A stretch of DNA of 64,000 bases from Gordonia sp. 'Campus' (GCF_022206305.1 NZ_JAKOIW010000003.1:186001-250000); one strand, 5' to 3'. Counted from the stretch's first letter, positions 34,692 through 43,237 are shown. Numbers and translations are program-made. The notes: generated from the sequence alone by a model not told the origin.

Positions 34692-35166
34692 GCCCAGCCG
34701 CAATACGTTCGATACGCGGCAATGCGACGGCCAGGACGGGCAGGTAGGCTGCCGCCCACACCGGCGCTCCGAAGCTGAGGACGCAACCACCGGCGACCGG
34801 AATCACCTCATGTCGCGTCGCATTCACCCCTGCCACCTTCCATGCCCACGACCGTCCCTCGACGAACTCGGTGATCTCGAAGGGCAGGGGCACCCCCGCG
34901 AGAGTCGTGACGGTTCCGCGCGCCCCGGACGTCACCCGGAAGCCTCCATCCACACGTGCACCCGTGACGGTGGGCCCCCATCTCGGCCACACGCGCACAT
35001 CGACGATGGTCGCCCATACCGCTTCGACGGGCAGGCTCATGCGCAATTCGGCTGTCGGCATGCCGTGTCGAAACGAAGTGCGAACCCGCAGCGTCGACCT
35101 CACCAGTTGCGACGCCGCAAGACGATTCATCGCCCGGACCAACTCGAGAGCGGCGTTTCTCCCCAC
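34681..35166 (-). CDS. SRPBCC family protein
   Basis: 161 residues of the polyketide-cyclase/SRPBCC type: MSLPVEAVWATIVDVRVWPRWGPTVTGA, then PLPFEITEFVEGRSWAWKVAG and a hydrophobic C-terminus. It probably binds a hydrophobic ligand. Start GTG 35166 is tentative; ATG 35130 gives 149 residues. It converges on the AhpD-like gene with overlapping 3' ends. Confidence 0.78.
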   Translation of the reverse strand: MGRNAALELVRAMNRLAASQLVRSTLRVRTSFRHGMPTAELRMSLPVEAVWATIVDVRVWPRWGPTVTGARVDGGFRVTSGARGTVTTLAGVPLPFEITEFVEGRSWAWKVAGVNATRHEVIPVAGGCVLSFGAPVWAAAYLPVLAVALPRIERIAAGLTA

Positions 35167-35310
35167 CCTGGATGTGTGGGACCACTGTGGTCGAGCGAGT
35201 GACGCAGCATCACCCCATCGTCGCAGAACATCGTCGGTCCGGCACTGATGAATGCAACCGAGATTGCACAGACTGCTACCCCATTGAGCCTTCGCAGCGT
35301 TCGGTCAGGC

Positions 35311-36144
35311 TCAGGGAGCCTGCTTCCACCACGCGATGACATACAGGGTGAGCGACGCGACGAGTCCGCCGAGAACCCACAGCATCACCGTGTAATCGAC
35401 CCACGACCCGAACGGAGGCGTACCAGGGAAGATGTTGCGCAGGGGCAGCACCGCAAACAGCATCACCGCGAACCAGGTGACCATCGGAGGCTGAAACGCC
35501 TTGCGGCGTCGAACAGTTTGTATCGAGACGAACAGCGTGCAAACCGGCAGGACGACCAGCATCACGCAGAGCGCGAGATCGAACGTCAGGGATCCGGCCG
35601 TCCGCGACGACGTGATCGTGAAGGCATTCCCACCGACAGCGCTGGTATCCCCGGCGTTGACGTCCCAGCCGATGAGCGAGTTGGTGAACGCAACCTCAGT
35701 CGGCACCTCGGCCTCGTTCGGACCGTACGCCTGCACCGTGACCGACTCCGATACATAGGTGTCGAACGGCCAGTGCCTGATGTCGCCGTCGCTGTACAAC
35801 GACACCGGCAGGACACCTGGCCGAGTACCTGCGTTGAACGTGAGTTCGGTGGCCGAAACCATCGGTGAGACGTCGACGGTCAGATCCTCCTTGAGCTCTC
35901 CTCGAGCATCGACCAGATCACGACCGGGATAGATCGACACATTGCCGGCGATCTCGAACGCGGCACCGTTGACTGCATTGATGTCGAGGTACACCAAGAC
36001 TTCGTTGGCCGCCGGTTTCCGTGGATCTGAACCGTCGCCGGAATCGCCTGCGGCATAGGCCACCAGCACAGCGATGTAGACGACCAGGACGCCGACGACA
36101 ACAGCTACACCCTTGACCCACGCCGGCTTACCGGTTTCCGCCAT
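35311..36144 (-). CDS. DUF4436 membrane protein
   Basis: 277 residues. An N-terminal membrane helix (about 12-32), an extracytoplasmic beta-rich domain (VYLDINAVNGAAFEIAGNVSIYPGRDL...WPFDTYVSESVTV) and three C-terminal helices match DUF4436. Function unknown. ATG 36144 has GAGG 7 nt upstream. Confidence 0.83.
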   Translation of the reverse strand: MAETGKPAWVKGVAVVVGVLVVYIAVLVAYAAGDSGDGSDPRKPAANEVLVYLDINAVNGAAFEIAGNVSIYPGRDLVDARGELKEDLTVDVSPMVSATELTFNAGTRPGVLPVSLYSDGDIRHWPFDTYVSESVTVQAYGPNEAEVPTEVAFTNSLIGWDVNAGDTSAVGGNAFTITSSRTAGSLTFDLALCVMLVVLPVCTLFVSIQTVRRRKAFQPPMVTWFAVMLFAVLPLRNIFPGTPPFGSWVDYTVMLWVLGGLVASLTLYVIAWWKQAP

Positions 36145-36418
36145 ACGCCATCCTCACCGTTCGGCGGCCGTGAACTGGCGCCGGCTGACGGTGAGTGTAT
36201 CGGCCGAAGCCCAGATTGGACGACCGATGTGGAGACTGGCGTCGCGTTTCGTCCTCGTTATGGTGTTTTGTCGAGCGGCAGCTCTGAAAGGTCGATACTC
36301 GCGCCTCGCTGTGACACAAAATCGGGTGCGCCACTGACTTGGAAAGTTTATGTTTCACCGACGCAACAGTTCCCGCTAACACTCGAATCCACACGAACGA
36401 GGAAAGACCACGCATCTC

Positions 36419-36733
36419 ATGCAGCCGGATAGCCACCCGGACGATCGGCGTCCGACACATGCCGATGGACCGATCGACCTGGTTGTGGACGATCATCTGT
36501 TCCAAGTGACGGTTCGGGACGACGGCGGGTGCAATTACTCCTGGACCTCCGGGCTCAATCCCGGGTACGGCTTCAGCTCGAGCGCTCCTCGGTGTGCCTG
36601 GCGGAGTGACGACGGACTTCCGCCCGCCCCACTGCCTCTCCCCGTGCCAACGATCGGCCGGCATCGCCAAGCGATCCGCGACTTCTTGGCCGGCATCGAC
36701 CCACGGACCGGCTACCTCAGTGAAACCGACTAG
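36419..36733 (+). CDS. Small conserved-looking protein (104 aa)
   Basis: 104 residues containing DDHLFQVTVRDDGGCNYSWTSGLNPGYGFSSS, a pattern I have seen in short actinobacterial hypothetical proteins, and a C-terminal helix. No catalytic motif and no signal peptide. ATG 36419 has GAGGAAAG about 11 nt upstream. Function unknown. Confidence 0.6.
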   Translation: MQPDSHPDDRRPTHADGPIDLVVDDHLFQVTVRDDGGCNYSWTSGLNPGYGFSSSAPRCAWRSDDGLPPAPLPLPVPTIGRHRQAIRDFLAGIDPRTGYLSETD

Positions 36734-36846
36734 CTCTGGAGAGACCCTTCCCGAGTCCATTGCTTGTACGAGCGCCCGACGTCGGATCGACTCGAACGTC
36801 GACGAGACCGGGCTTCTCGTCCACGCAACCAGTAGTCGTTCTGATC

Positions 36847-36852
36847 TAGGGT
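36847..36852 (+). promoter_or_regulatory. -10 element of the TfoX-like gene
   Basis: TAGGGT, then 6 nt, then ATG 36859; no Shine-Dalgarno. Confidence 0.55.
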
Positions 36853-36858
36853 GAACGG

Positions 36859-37176
36859 ATGGCGCCGAACGTCCAACTCGTCGAGCGAGTCCGCTCGCTG
36901 ATGAAAGCCGAAGCACCTGAGGAGAAGTCCATGTTCGGCGGGCTCGCATTCCTCATCGCCGGGCACATGACGGTCGCAGTAGGCGACGGCGGCCTTCTCG
37001 CGCGGATAGACCCTGACGCCGACTGGCCCACGCGCGATCCGCGGGCCGGCGAAGCGATGCCCGGTCGGCCCATGCGCAACTGGCGCACGTTCGATGTCGA
37101 TGCCGACACCGAAGACTTGCCCGAGCTCGTCGCCCACGCCGTGCAACAAGTCCGCGCTCTACCGCCGAAAGCCTGA
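36859..37176 (+). CDS. TfoX/Sxy N-terminal domain protein
   Basis: 105 residues with the TfoX N-terminal signature KSMFGGLAFLIAGHMTVAVGDGGLLARIDP and a C-terminal RPMRNWRTFDVDADTEDLPELV. In gamma-proteobacteria the full-length protein controls competence; stand-alone actinobacterial N-terminal domains have no established role. The start is leaderless by position. Confidence 0.85.
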   Translation: MAPNVQLVERVRSLMKAEAPEEKSMFGGLAFLIAGHMTVAVGDGGLLARIDPDADWPTRDPRAGEAMPGRPMRNWRTFDVDADTEDLPELVAHAVQQVRALPPKA

Positions 37177-37181
37177 TCGGA

Positions 37182-37301
37182 TCAGCTGTGTCGCTGCGCA
37201 ACGGTTGCCACGATGAGTGCGAGACACGCCAGTGGCGCCGCCGCGAAGAGTCCTCCGAATGCAGGAGCAGCCCGGACCAGTCCGATGACTGCTATCGCCA
37301 T
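37182..37301 (-). CDS. Putative 39-residue membrane peptide
   Basis: A 39-residue frame made almost wholly of two hydrophobic stretches (MAIAVIGLVRAAPAFGGLF and APLACLALIVATVAQRHS). A stop codon lies 10 codons upstream of ATG 37301 and no clear ribosome site is seen. It may be a genuine small membrane protein or the remnant of a longer one. No family recognised. Confidence 0.35.
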   Translation of the reverse strand: MAIAVIGLVRAAPAFGGLFAAAPLACLALIVATVAQRHS

Positions 37302-37345
37302 GTAGACGGCAATTACCGGCCGAGTGGATCAGACCTGACTCGTCG

Positions 37346-38251
37346 TCACTCTTCCCAGTGCGCTGTCTCCGCCGCCGCCTGGTGGGTCTGCCGAAGGAAC
37401 TTCAAGACCATCGCGTCCGGATCCGGGGCCTGTCGAACGAGGTGGTACGGCAGCACATACTCCCCCAATGTGCTGTCCCACCGCGCGGGAGCCTCGACCG
37501 CCGGATGGGTGTCATACCCCTCGGGGTGCGGGTACGCGTAGGCGTAGAAGGCGCCTTCCTCGGCTCCCCCCGGCCAGTAACCGGCGCTCGAGACCTCGTC
37601 ACTGTAGGCCTCGTGCATGACCCAGTCGGGACAGTTCGGAACGCCACCGGGATGCTGAGGAGCCGGACGACCCGAGAAGCGCGTGACGGCCAGATCGAAT
37701 GCACCCCAGAAGAAATGGACTGGCGATGACTTGCCTCGAAACTCGCCGCGGAACATCGAGAAGACTCGCTGTGCGCTGACCAGCGACCGCCAGAACCGAG
37801 TCACGGCATCTGCGTCGTACGACGCGTGCGTGGTGTCGTCGGCGAAGGGGGTCGCGTCCGGCAATTCGACGGGTGTCGCGACGATGTCGATGTCGAACCC
37901 GAGGTCACTGAGGTGGCGCGTGTACTCGGCGTAGAAGTCGGCGACGGTGCGCGGTTCGAGCGCCATCCGACGACTGCTGCCATCGGTGACGAGAAACAGG
38001 AGCTCGTGCTCGAGGAAATCGAAGCGGATCTCGAGACCGCGGTTCCCGACGGCCATCAACGAAGTGGTGAGTCCTCTCGCGTCGACATACAACGCCACCC
38101 CCCACCAGTGGTTGACCTCCGGACCGAGCGCGAGACGAGTCTTCCCGACGATCTGGGTCCACAGCTGCAGCGTGTCCCTGGTGTCGATCCACGACTCGAC
38201 CGATAGCGCAGGCCACGCCTCGTAAGAAGTTTCCATGCCCTCATGATCCAT
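37346..38251 (-). CDS. DUF5996 family protein
   Basis: 301 residues matching DUF5996: SWIDTRDTLQLWTQIVGKTRLAL, HWWGVALYVDARGLTTSLM, HFFWGAFDLAVTRFSGRPAP, EAYSDEVSSAGYWPGG and YAYPHPEGYD. The family's role is unknown; it is soluble and rich in conserved His/Trp/Asp. ATG 38251 is used; ATG 38236 is in frame. Confidence 0.85.
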   Translation of the reverse strand: MDHEGMETSYEAWPALSVESWIDTRDTLQLWTQIVGKTRLALGPEVNHWWGVALYVDARGLTTSLMAVGNRGLEIRFDFLEHELLFLVTDGSSRRMALEPRTVADFYAEYTRHLSDLGFDIDIVATPVELPDATPFADDTTHASYDADAVTRFWRSLVSAQRVFSMFRGEFRGKSSPVHFFWGAFDLAVTRFSGRPAPQHPGGVPNCPDWVMHEAYSDEVSSAGYWPGGAEEGAFYAYAYPHPEGYDTHPAVEAPARWDSTLGEYVLPYHLVRQAPDPDAMVLKFLRQTHQAAAETAHWEE

Positions 38252-38342
38252 GACGCGTCAACTCAGGCCGGGCTCCGACGAGGCCGGGCGATGAGCCGAC
38301 TGACGTTGGAAGCTTTCGCCGGACCCTCGCGTTCGCAGAGGT

Positions 38343-38798
38343 ATGTCGACGCCAGCCAACTCTTTCGACCCCGCTCTCGAGTCCATCGTGGCCGACCATC
38401 AGGAGTCCATCCTGATCACGATTCGACGCGACGGCCGCCCGCAGTCCTCGAACGTCATCCACCTCTGGGAGCCGGAGACGTCCTCGGCGCTGATCTCGGT
38501 GACCGCGACCCGAGCCAAGTCCCGCAACGTCGAGCGTGACCCCCGGGTCAGCCTGCACGTGCTGGGCGACGGCTTCTTCTCCGCATATGCCGTGGCAGAG
38601 GGCATGGGCGAACTGAGTCCCGTCGCCGAGCACCCCACCGACGCAACCGTCGACACGCTCGTCGACTGGTACCGCCGGTTTCGCGGCGAGGACCACCCGG
38701 ACTGGGATGACTACCGCGCCGCGATGGTTCAGGAGCAGCGACGTCTGTTGCGGGTTCGGGTCGAACGGCTATACGGCATGACCCGCCTGCCGCGCTGA
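38343..38798 (+). CDS. PPOX-class flavin/F420-dependent oxidoreductase
   Basis: 151 residues with the split-barrel pattern of PPOX-class proteins: ILITIRRDGRPQSSNVIHLW, ATRAKSRNVERDPRVSLHVLG and the C-terminal RRLLRVRVERLYGM. Members bind FMN or F420 and reduce diverse substrates. ATG 38343 has AGAGG close upstream. It converges on the lipoprotein gene. Confidence 0.85.
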   Translation: MSTPANSFDPALESIVADHQESILITIRRDGRPQSSNVIHLWEPETSSALISVTATRAKSRNVERDPRVSLHVLGDGFFSAYAVAEGMGELSPVAEHPTDATVDTLVDWYRRFRGEDHPDWDDYRAAMVQEQRRLLRVRVERLYGMTRLPR

Positions 38799-38829
38799 AC
38801 CGCAGCCGAGTCGGTCAGCCACCTGGGAC

Positions 38830-39423
38830 TCACACCTCGGCGACGCAGACCACCAGTTTGCGTTCGTCGTAGCTGAAGTACTGCGTCGTGCTGTCCGGGC
38901 ATTGATTCTCGTCAGTTGTGGCGGTCAAGATCTCGAGAACCTTCACGGTGTCGGGCTTACCGGGCGTGCACGGGCTGTGCGTCGGACTGTCGTTGCCCGT
39001 GGGAATTGTCATGCACTCGCCCGGCACCCAGTCGATGTCCAGACAGAGCGCGCCCTGCTCACGACCGGCCACGGTGACGTAATAAGTCTGGTCGACGTCC
39101 GACGCGCAGCCGTCCTGGGTGGGCGCCTTCGCGACGACCTTGTAGTTGGCCTCGTTGCTACCGCAGACGGCGTGGTCGATGTTCGCGTCCAGCATGGTTC
39201 CCGACAAGGTCACGCAGTCACCGATCTTCGCGTGGAAGTCGACGTCCCCGCCCTCGTCGGCCCCGTTCTGCCCGACGACCGCCGAGGTCGCCGAGCTCAG
39301 TGATGCACTCGACGGCGGCACCACTGTGCCACCGTCATCACTGCCACACCCGGACAACACCGCGATCGCACATCCCGCGATCCCGATCAGGCTCGCCAAC
39401 CTCACCCGTGCCGACACTTCCAC
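38830..39423 (-). CDS. LppU-like lipoprotein
   Basis: 197 residues. A signal peptide with lipobox LSGC (Cys26) is followed by a Ser/Thr-rich linker and a Cys-rich domain resembling LppU/SCO3897: GDCVTLSGTMLDANIDHAVCGSNEANYKVVAKAPT, CASDVDQTYYVT, LCLDIDWVPGECM. It should be anchored to the outer face of the membrane. GTG 39423 is the start just before the signal; the upstream frame is rejected. Confidence 0.85.
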   Translation of the reverse strand: MEVSARVRLASLIGIAGCAIAVLSGCGSDDGGTVVPPSSASLSSATSAVVGQNGADEGGDVDFHAKIGDCVTLSGTMLDANIDHAVCGSNEANYKVVAKAPTQDGCASDVDQTYYVTVAGREQGALCLDIDWVPGECMTIPTGNDSPTHSPCTPGKPDTVKVLEILTATTDENQCPDSTTQYFSYDERKLVVCVAEV

Positions 39424-39642
39424 CCACCCCTGCCATCTCTCGCGGTACACGTCGGCACGTGCAGCACTCACGAGCGCACTCGGCCGATAGGACGAAGTCG
39501 AATGTTGCCCGGGACTGTGCACTCCTGGCAACCAGGACATTCGATCAACCGACCCACCCGGACCGACACGTCCGAGCCGATCGACCGTTGCGCCACCCCC
39601 TCTTTTCTGACAACATACGTTCTCAGTTGAAGGGGGAGGCGA

Positions 39643-40011
39643 GTGGGAGCTCCGGTGATCCGCTGTTCTGGTGTTTGCGCGCAGGACTGCCGCAATGGCG
39701 AGTGCCAGCCCGACCTGACCGCCGGTACCGCTCCCGAGACCGTTACTCCCCCATGTTCGTCCAACCCCGAGGCCTGGTTCCCCGATCAGGCTGCCGACGT
39801 ACGTAGCGCGGCGAGCCGACATGCGCTCGACCGGTGTATCCGCTGCCCGATCCGATCACACTGTGCCCGTCTCGCCCTCGACGGCTCCAGCTTCGTCACC
39901 GGGATCTGGGCCGGCGTCTACATCCCACCCGCGGGCAAGCAGCACTCCGCGCGAGCACATGCCCTGCGGCGGTTGCAGAGCGTCGGCTATCCCGAAGAGG
40001 CTGCGTCCTGA
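39643..40011 (+). CDS. WhiB-family iron-sulfur regulator with extra N-terminal cysteines
   Basis: 122 residues. The four WhiB cluster cysteines are C38, C65, C68 and C74 (C-x26-C-x2-C-x5-C), with AWFP after the first and GIWAGVY in the turn region, then a basic C-terminus. WhiB proteins bind [4Fe-4S] and sigma factor to regulate transcription. Unusually, the first 21 residues hold four more cysteines (C8, C12, C16, C21). GTG 39643 follows AGGGGGAGG, supporting that start. Confidence 0.88.
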   Translation: MGAPVIRCSGVCAQDCRNGECQPDLTAGTAPETVTPPCSSNPEAWFPDQAADVRSAASRHALDRCIRCPIRSHCARLALDGSSFVTGIWAGVYIPPAGKQHSARAHALRRLQSVGYPEEAAS

Positions 40012-40132
40012 CGCGGCGGTAGCTTTTCTCGCGGAAGGTCGTCGTTCTGCGTCCGTCTCTGTCAGTGTGGTTTGTAGGCGAATTCGGTGAACCAACCGAT
40101 TTGGCACAGACGACAAATGCAGGCGGCAGCAA

Positions 40133-40975
40133 ATGACAAGAATCTGGTGCATTCTCTCGACCTTTCTGCTTGCGGTCGGCCTGGCGAGTTGGACGTCGGC
40201 GACCACATATGCGATACCCGGCCCCGGCGGTGCGACCGTTCTCACGCTGGACCCGGCATTTCGATCACTGCCGACGAACTGGCTGCGAGGCGAGCTGTTC
40301 GCGGCCCCGAACGAGGTCGTCAAGGTGCCCTACAACAACTTTCCCGGCGCGACCAATACACACCGAGGGCGCGACAAACTCAACGAGATGCTGCACGCCA
40401 TTCCCGGGCGGAAGATCGTGGTGGGCCACAGTCAGGGCGCTCAGGTCCAAGACGATTGGTTGCGCACCTACGGACCCACGAGCGACATCGACCCAGCGAT
40501 GGTGACCTTTGTGCTCACCGGAGACCTGGAGAGCAAGTACAACGGCTGCGCCAACCAGGGCGGTTGCCGAGCAGACTACGGCGGCAACAACTTTCCCGAT
40601 GACACTCGATACACCGTCAAAGTCGTCGCACGTCAATACGACTACTGGGCCGACGCGCCGAATCGCGACCGTCTGAACGACGCAGCCGAGCGGAATCACA
40701 CCGCGTCGAATTCATTCGGCGGCCGCGGAGAGGGTCGTCCGGTACACAACGACTACAGCATGATCGGTCTCAACGATCCCGCCAACAAAACGTTCGTCGA
40801 GGGCAATGCCACCTACATTCTCGGCGCCCCCGCGACCTACTACCTACCCATGGTGTCCCAGATGTGGACGACCGCGGCACGCAAAGAGGCCGAAGACGCG
40901 CGGCTCCGCCCCGAAGTCGAAAGGGCATATGCCCGCCCGATGGGTGCTCCCCCGGCACCGCCCGTCGGGAATTGA
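40133..40975 (+). CDS. Secreted PE-PPE-domain serine hydrolase
   Basis: 280 residues. The signal peptide ends near residue 27. The rest matches the PE-PPE alpha/beta-hydrolase domain (RGRDKLNEMLHAIPGRKIVVGHSQGAQV), with nucleophile S100 in GHSQG and VARQYDYWADAPN, NDYS and related downstream blocks. In mycobacteria the domain is fused to PE or PPE modules and has esterase activity; here it stands alone behind a signal peptide. The substrate is likely a cell-envelope or host lipid ester, by inference. Confidence 0.87.
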   Translation: MTRIWCILSTFLLAVGLASWTSATTYAIPGPGGATVLTLDPAFRSLPTNWLRGELFAAPNEVVKVPYNNFPGATNTHRGRDKLNEMLHAIPGRKIVVGHSQGAQVQDDWLRTYGPTSDIDPAMVTFVLTGDLESKYNGCANQGGCRADYGGNNFPDDTRYTVKVVARQYDYWADAPNRDRLNDAAERNHTASNSFGGRGEGRPVHNDYSMIGLNDPANKTFVEGNATYILGAPATYYLPMVSQMWTTAARKEAEDARLRPEVERAYARPMGAPPAPPVGN

Positions 40976-41077
40976 GCTCCACCATGCAAGAGCCGATTTC
41001 CGAAACGATCCCGCCGTAGGATCACCCCGATTACCATCGAATTCGACCCCGTGACACCGTGACGGAACGGAACCGGC

Positions 41078-41587
41078 GTGAAGAAGACATTGAACTCCCT
41101 GTCCGAGAGCGAGTACGTACTGGTCCGAGAGACCAAGAAGTCACAGATGGCCGGCCTCGACGAAGACGGTCTCATCGATCTGCATTCTCGAATCCGACGG
41201 GCCCGCAACAAGTACGTCACCCTGTACCGCCGCGCGGGCGCAGAGAAGGTGAAATCCAAGGGCGGCCGTGGCAGTGCGAAAGCCGCCAACGTGCGCAACG
41301 CCGCGAAGGCGGAGGTGTTCGAGGACGCCCTCAGCCGAGTGAGTCGACGACTCGCGCGCGTGTCCCGCGACGCCGCACTGGAACTGAAGGCCGAAAGGCT
41401 TGCTCGTGCCCGGACCGAAGCCCCCGACCTCGGCGGCGGGGCCTCGGGAGACGGCAAGGTGACGTCTGCCGGACGTGCACGCGTCGACACGACGCGTGAG
41501 TCCTCGGGCCGAAAGAAGTACGAAGCTTCGACGATCGCCAAAGGCGCACGGCGGCAGGCCAAAAAGGATCGCCGCCACGATTCCTAG
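41078..41587 (+). CDS. Basic helical protein of unknown function
   Basis: 169 residues, very rich in Lys, Arg and Ala, with N-terminal helices (LNSLSESEYVLVRETKKSQMAGLDEDGLIDLHSRIRRARNKYVTLYRR), a GGRGSAKAANVRNAAKAEVFEDALSRVSRRLARVS middle and a basic tail. I have seen similar proteins annotated as hypothetical in Rhodococcus and relatives. High charge suggests nucleic-acid binding, which is inference. GTG 41078 has only a weak GGAACC upstream. Confidence 0.65.
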   Translation: MKKTLNSLSESEYVLVRETKKSQMAGLDEDGLIDLHSRIRRARNKYVTLYRRAGAEKVKSKGGRGSAKAANVRNAAKAEVFEDALSRVSRRLARVSRDAALELKAERLARARTEAPDLGGGASGDGKVTSAGRARVDTTRESSGRKKYEASTIAKGARRQAKKDRRHDS

Positions 41588-41600
41588 CCGGCCGCCACGG

Positions 41601-41966
41601 TCAGCAGCACTCCGCGCCCACATCCAGGACCTCGCACAACGCTCGAAGCGCCAGAGGGCGCGCCCGGTAGTACACGTTCATGCCACGACGGTCGGGTGCA
41701 ACCATCCCGGCTTTTCGGAGCTGACCCAGATGATGACTGGTCGTCGCGTCGGTCAGCCCGACGGAGGCAGCGAGATCACAGGTACAGATGCCGTCCCCGC
41801 CGGCATCGGCGAACAGGATGGACAGCAGCCTGATCCGGACGGGGTCGGCAATTGCCTTGAGCCGCAGCGCGATCTGTAGCGCAGCCTCCTCGTCGAGCGG
41901 AGCGGCCGACACCGGTTCGCAACAGATGGGTGCACTGATGTCGACCACCGGCAATGTCTTGGGCAT
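41601..41966 (-). CDS. arsR: ArsR-family metal(loid) repressor
   Basis: 121 residues with the ArsR winged helix (ALRLKAIADPVRIRLLSIL, CDLAASVGLTDATTSHHLGQLRKAGMVAPDRRGMNVYYR). Cys15 and Cys16 sit at the numbers used by the Corynebacterium-type arsenite sensor (Cys15, Cys16, Cys55), and C61/C63 may supply the third ligand; CC also ends the protein. It is divergent from cadI across two related sites and should repress both until As(III) or Cd(II) binds. TACTCT lies 7 nt upstream of ATG 41966. Confidence 0.87.
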   Translation of the reverse strand: MPKTLPVVDISAPICCEPVSAAPLDEEAALQIALRLKAIADPVRIRLLSILFADAGGDGICTCDLAASVGLTDATTSHHLGQLRKAGMVAPDRRGMNVYYRARPLALRALCEVLDVGAECC

Positions 41967-41988
41967 GACTGTCAGAGTACCCACACTA

Positions 41989-42003
41989 TTGACATATGTC
42001 GAA
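41989..42003. promoter_or_regulatory. ArsR operator, site 1
   Basis: TTGACATATGTCGAA centres on the perfect palindrome GACATATGTC, 23 bp before the arsR start. Typical of ArsR/SmtB-class sites. Confidence 0.65.
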
Positions 42004-42030
42004 AAGGTGCGCACTCTGGTCGTGCCAGTA

Positions 42031-42045
42031 ATTCGACATATATCT
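42031..42045. promoter_or_regulatory. ArsR operator, site 2 (half-conserved)
   Basis: ATTCGACATATATCT repeats the TTCGACATAT half-site of site 1 about 42 bp away, near the cadI start. Confidence 0.5.
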
Positions 42046-42068
42046 CACAGGCAGAAGGTGGTCCGGCC

Positions 42069-42536
42069 ATGTCTCGTCTACAGCTCGCCCTCAACGTCGA
42101 CGATCTCGACAGCGCAGTGATGTTCTACTCGGCGTTGTTCGGAATCGCGCCCGCGAAACGCAAGCCCGGGTACGCGAACTTCGCGGTCACCGAGCCGCCG
42201 CTGAAGCTGGTGCTGCTGGAGAATCCCGGCCGCGGGGGCACCATCAACCACCTCGGAGTCGAGGTCGAGTCCTCTGAGCGGGTGCATGCCGAGATTGCTC
42301 GCCTCTCAGAGGAAGGCCTCATCACCGATGAGGAGATCGGGGCGACGTGCTGCTACGCCACCCAGGACAAGGTCTGGGTCACCGGACCAGGAGACGAGAA
42401 GTGGGAGATCTACACCGTCCTCGCAGACTCGGACACGTTCGGCACCGGACCGAAATCGTCGGCACACGCCGCTCCGACGGACGAGGCCAAGGGCTGCTGT
42501 GGCGACGCACGTGACATTGCGAACGCGTGCTGCTGA
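42069..42536 (+). CDS. cadI: ArsI/CadI-family metalloenzyme
   Basis: 155 residues closely resembling M. tuberculosis CadI (MSRxQLAL.V.DL, PGYANFAVTEPPLKLVLLE, HLGVEVE, TCCYATQDKVWVTGPG). It is a vicinal-oxygen-chelate fold. Related ArsI enzymes cleave the C-As bond of trivalent organoarsenicals; CadI is cadmium-induced. The tail carries CC...CC for thiophilic metals. Co-location with arsR supports metalloid detoxification. Confidence 0.9.
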   Translation: MSRLQLALNVDDLDSAVMFYSALFGIAPAKRKPGYANFAVTEPPLKLVLLENPGRGGTINHLGVEVESSERVHAEIARLSEEGLITDEEIGATCCYATQDKVWVTGPGDEKWEIYTVLADSDTFGTGPKSSAHAAPTDEAKGCCGDARDIANACC

Positions 42537-42602
42537 CGCCGCCCGCATACGGATCAGCTCGTCGTCCGTAGCGGCCGTCGGTCAGCGCTCAGCCGGCGCT
42601 CG

Positions 42603-43046
42603 TCACGACGAGCGACGCAGGTGCAGCACCGGGAAGGGTCGCCCATCGGCATCGACGGGCGACCTTGCGATCTGGCTGAATCCGCGCCTCCGGTAGAACG
42701 CCACCGCCCCCGGGTTCTGTTCGTTCACATCGACGTCGATCACGTGGGCGTCATCGACCGCACGGGCCAGCAACGCGGAACCAATACCCTCACCGTGCAC
42801 CACCGGGTCGACGAACAGCATCTCCAGGCGACCGTCGGCGGTGCCGCTGAATCCCACGACGACACCGTCGCTCTCGGCGACCATCATGTCGACCGAGGGA
42901 AAGAACTCTGTCGCCATGCGGCTCGCGTAGTGCTCGACGTCGTCCGGGCCGAGGAAGTGATGCGTCGCCTCGACCGCAGCGCGCCAGACGGCGACGAGCC
43001 GCTCGGTGTCCCCGGCCTCGGCCCGTCGGACGATCACGTCAGCCAT
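42603..43046 (-). CDS. GNAT N-acetyltransferase
   Basis: 147 residues with GNAT motifs: LEMLFVDPVVHGEGIGSALLARAV (acetyl-CoA-binding motif A, GxGxG/A) and VDVNEQNPGAVAFYRRRGFSQI (motif B). ATG 43046 gives MADVIVRRAEAGDTERL, a standard GNAT start; the frame upstream is not family-like. Substrate unknown. Confidence 0.88.
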   Translation of the reverse strand: MADVIVRRAEAGDTERLVAVWRAAVEATHHFLGPDDVEHYASRMATEFFPSVDMMVAESDGVVVGFSGTADGRLEMLFVDPVVHGEGIGSALLARAVDDAHVIDVDVNEQNPGAVAFYRRRGFSQIARSPVDADGRPFPVLHLRRSS

Positions 43047-43237
43047 GCTCGGCCACCGCTCGAGCTGCGCGCTCAGTACCGCGAGAAAGCATGGAGCGCA
43101 CAGTAGTTGGAGTGGGTGCGACAGGCAACCCGGTTCGTCCCGCACCGCGGGCGATGGAGTCGGCCACTCGGTTCATCGGATGACATACGGGTCGATCTCG
43201 GTTTTCCTCGTGCGGTCCCGGTCGTCGACGCACCATC

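Noticed and set aside
35127-35342. 71-codon minus-strand frame with a hydrophobic stretch (VAVCAISVAFIS)
   Set aside because: It overlaps the ends of both DUF4436 and SRPBCC genes and has no ribosome site; kept only as a weak possibility.
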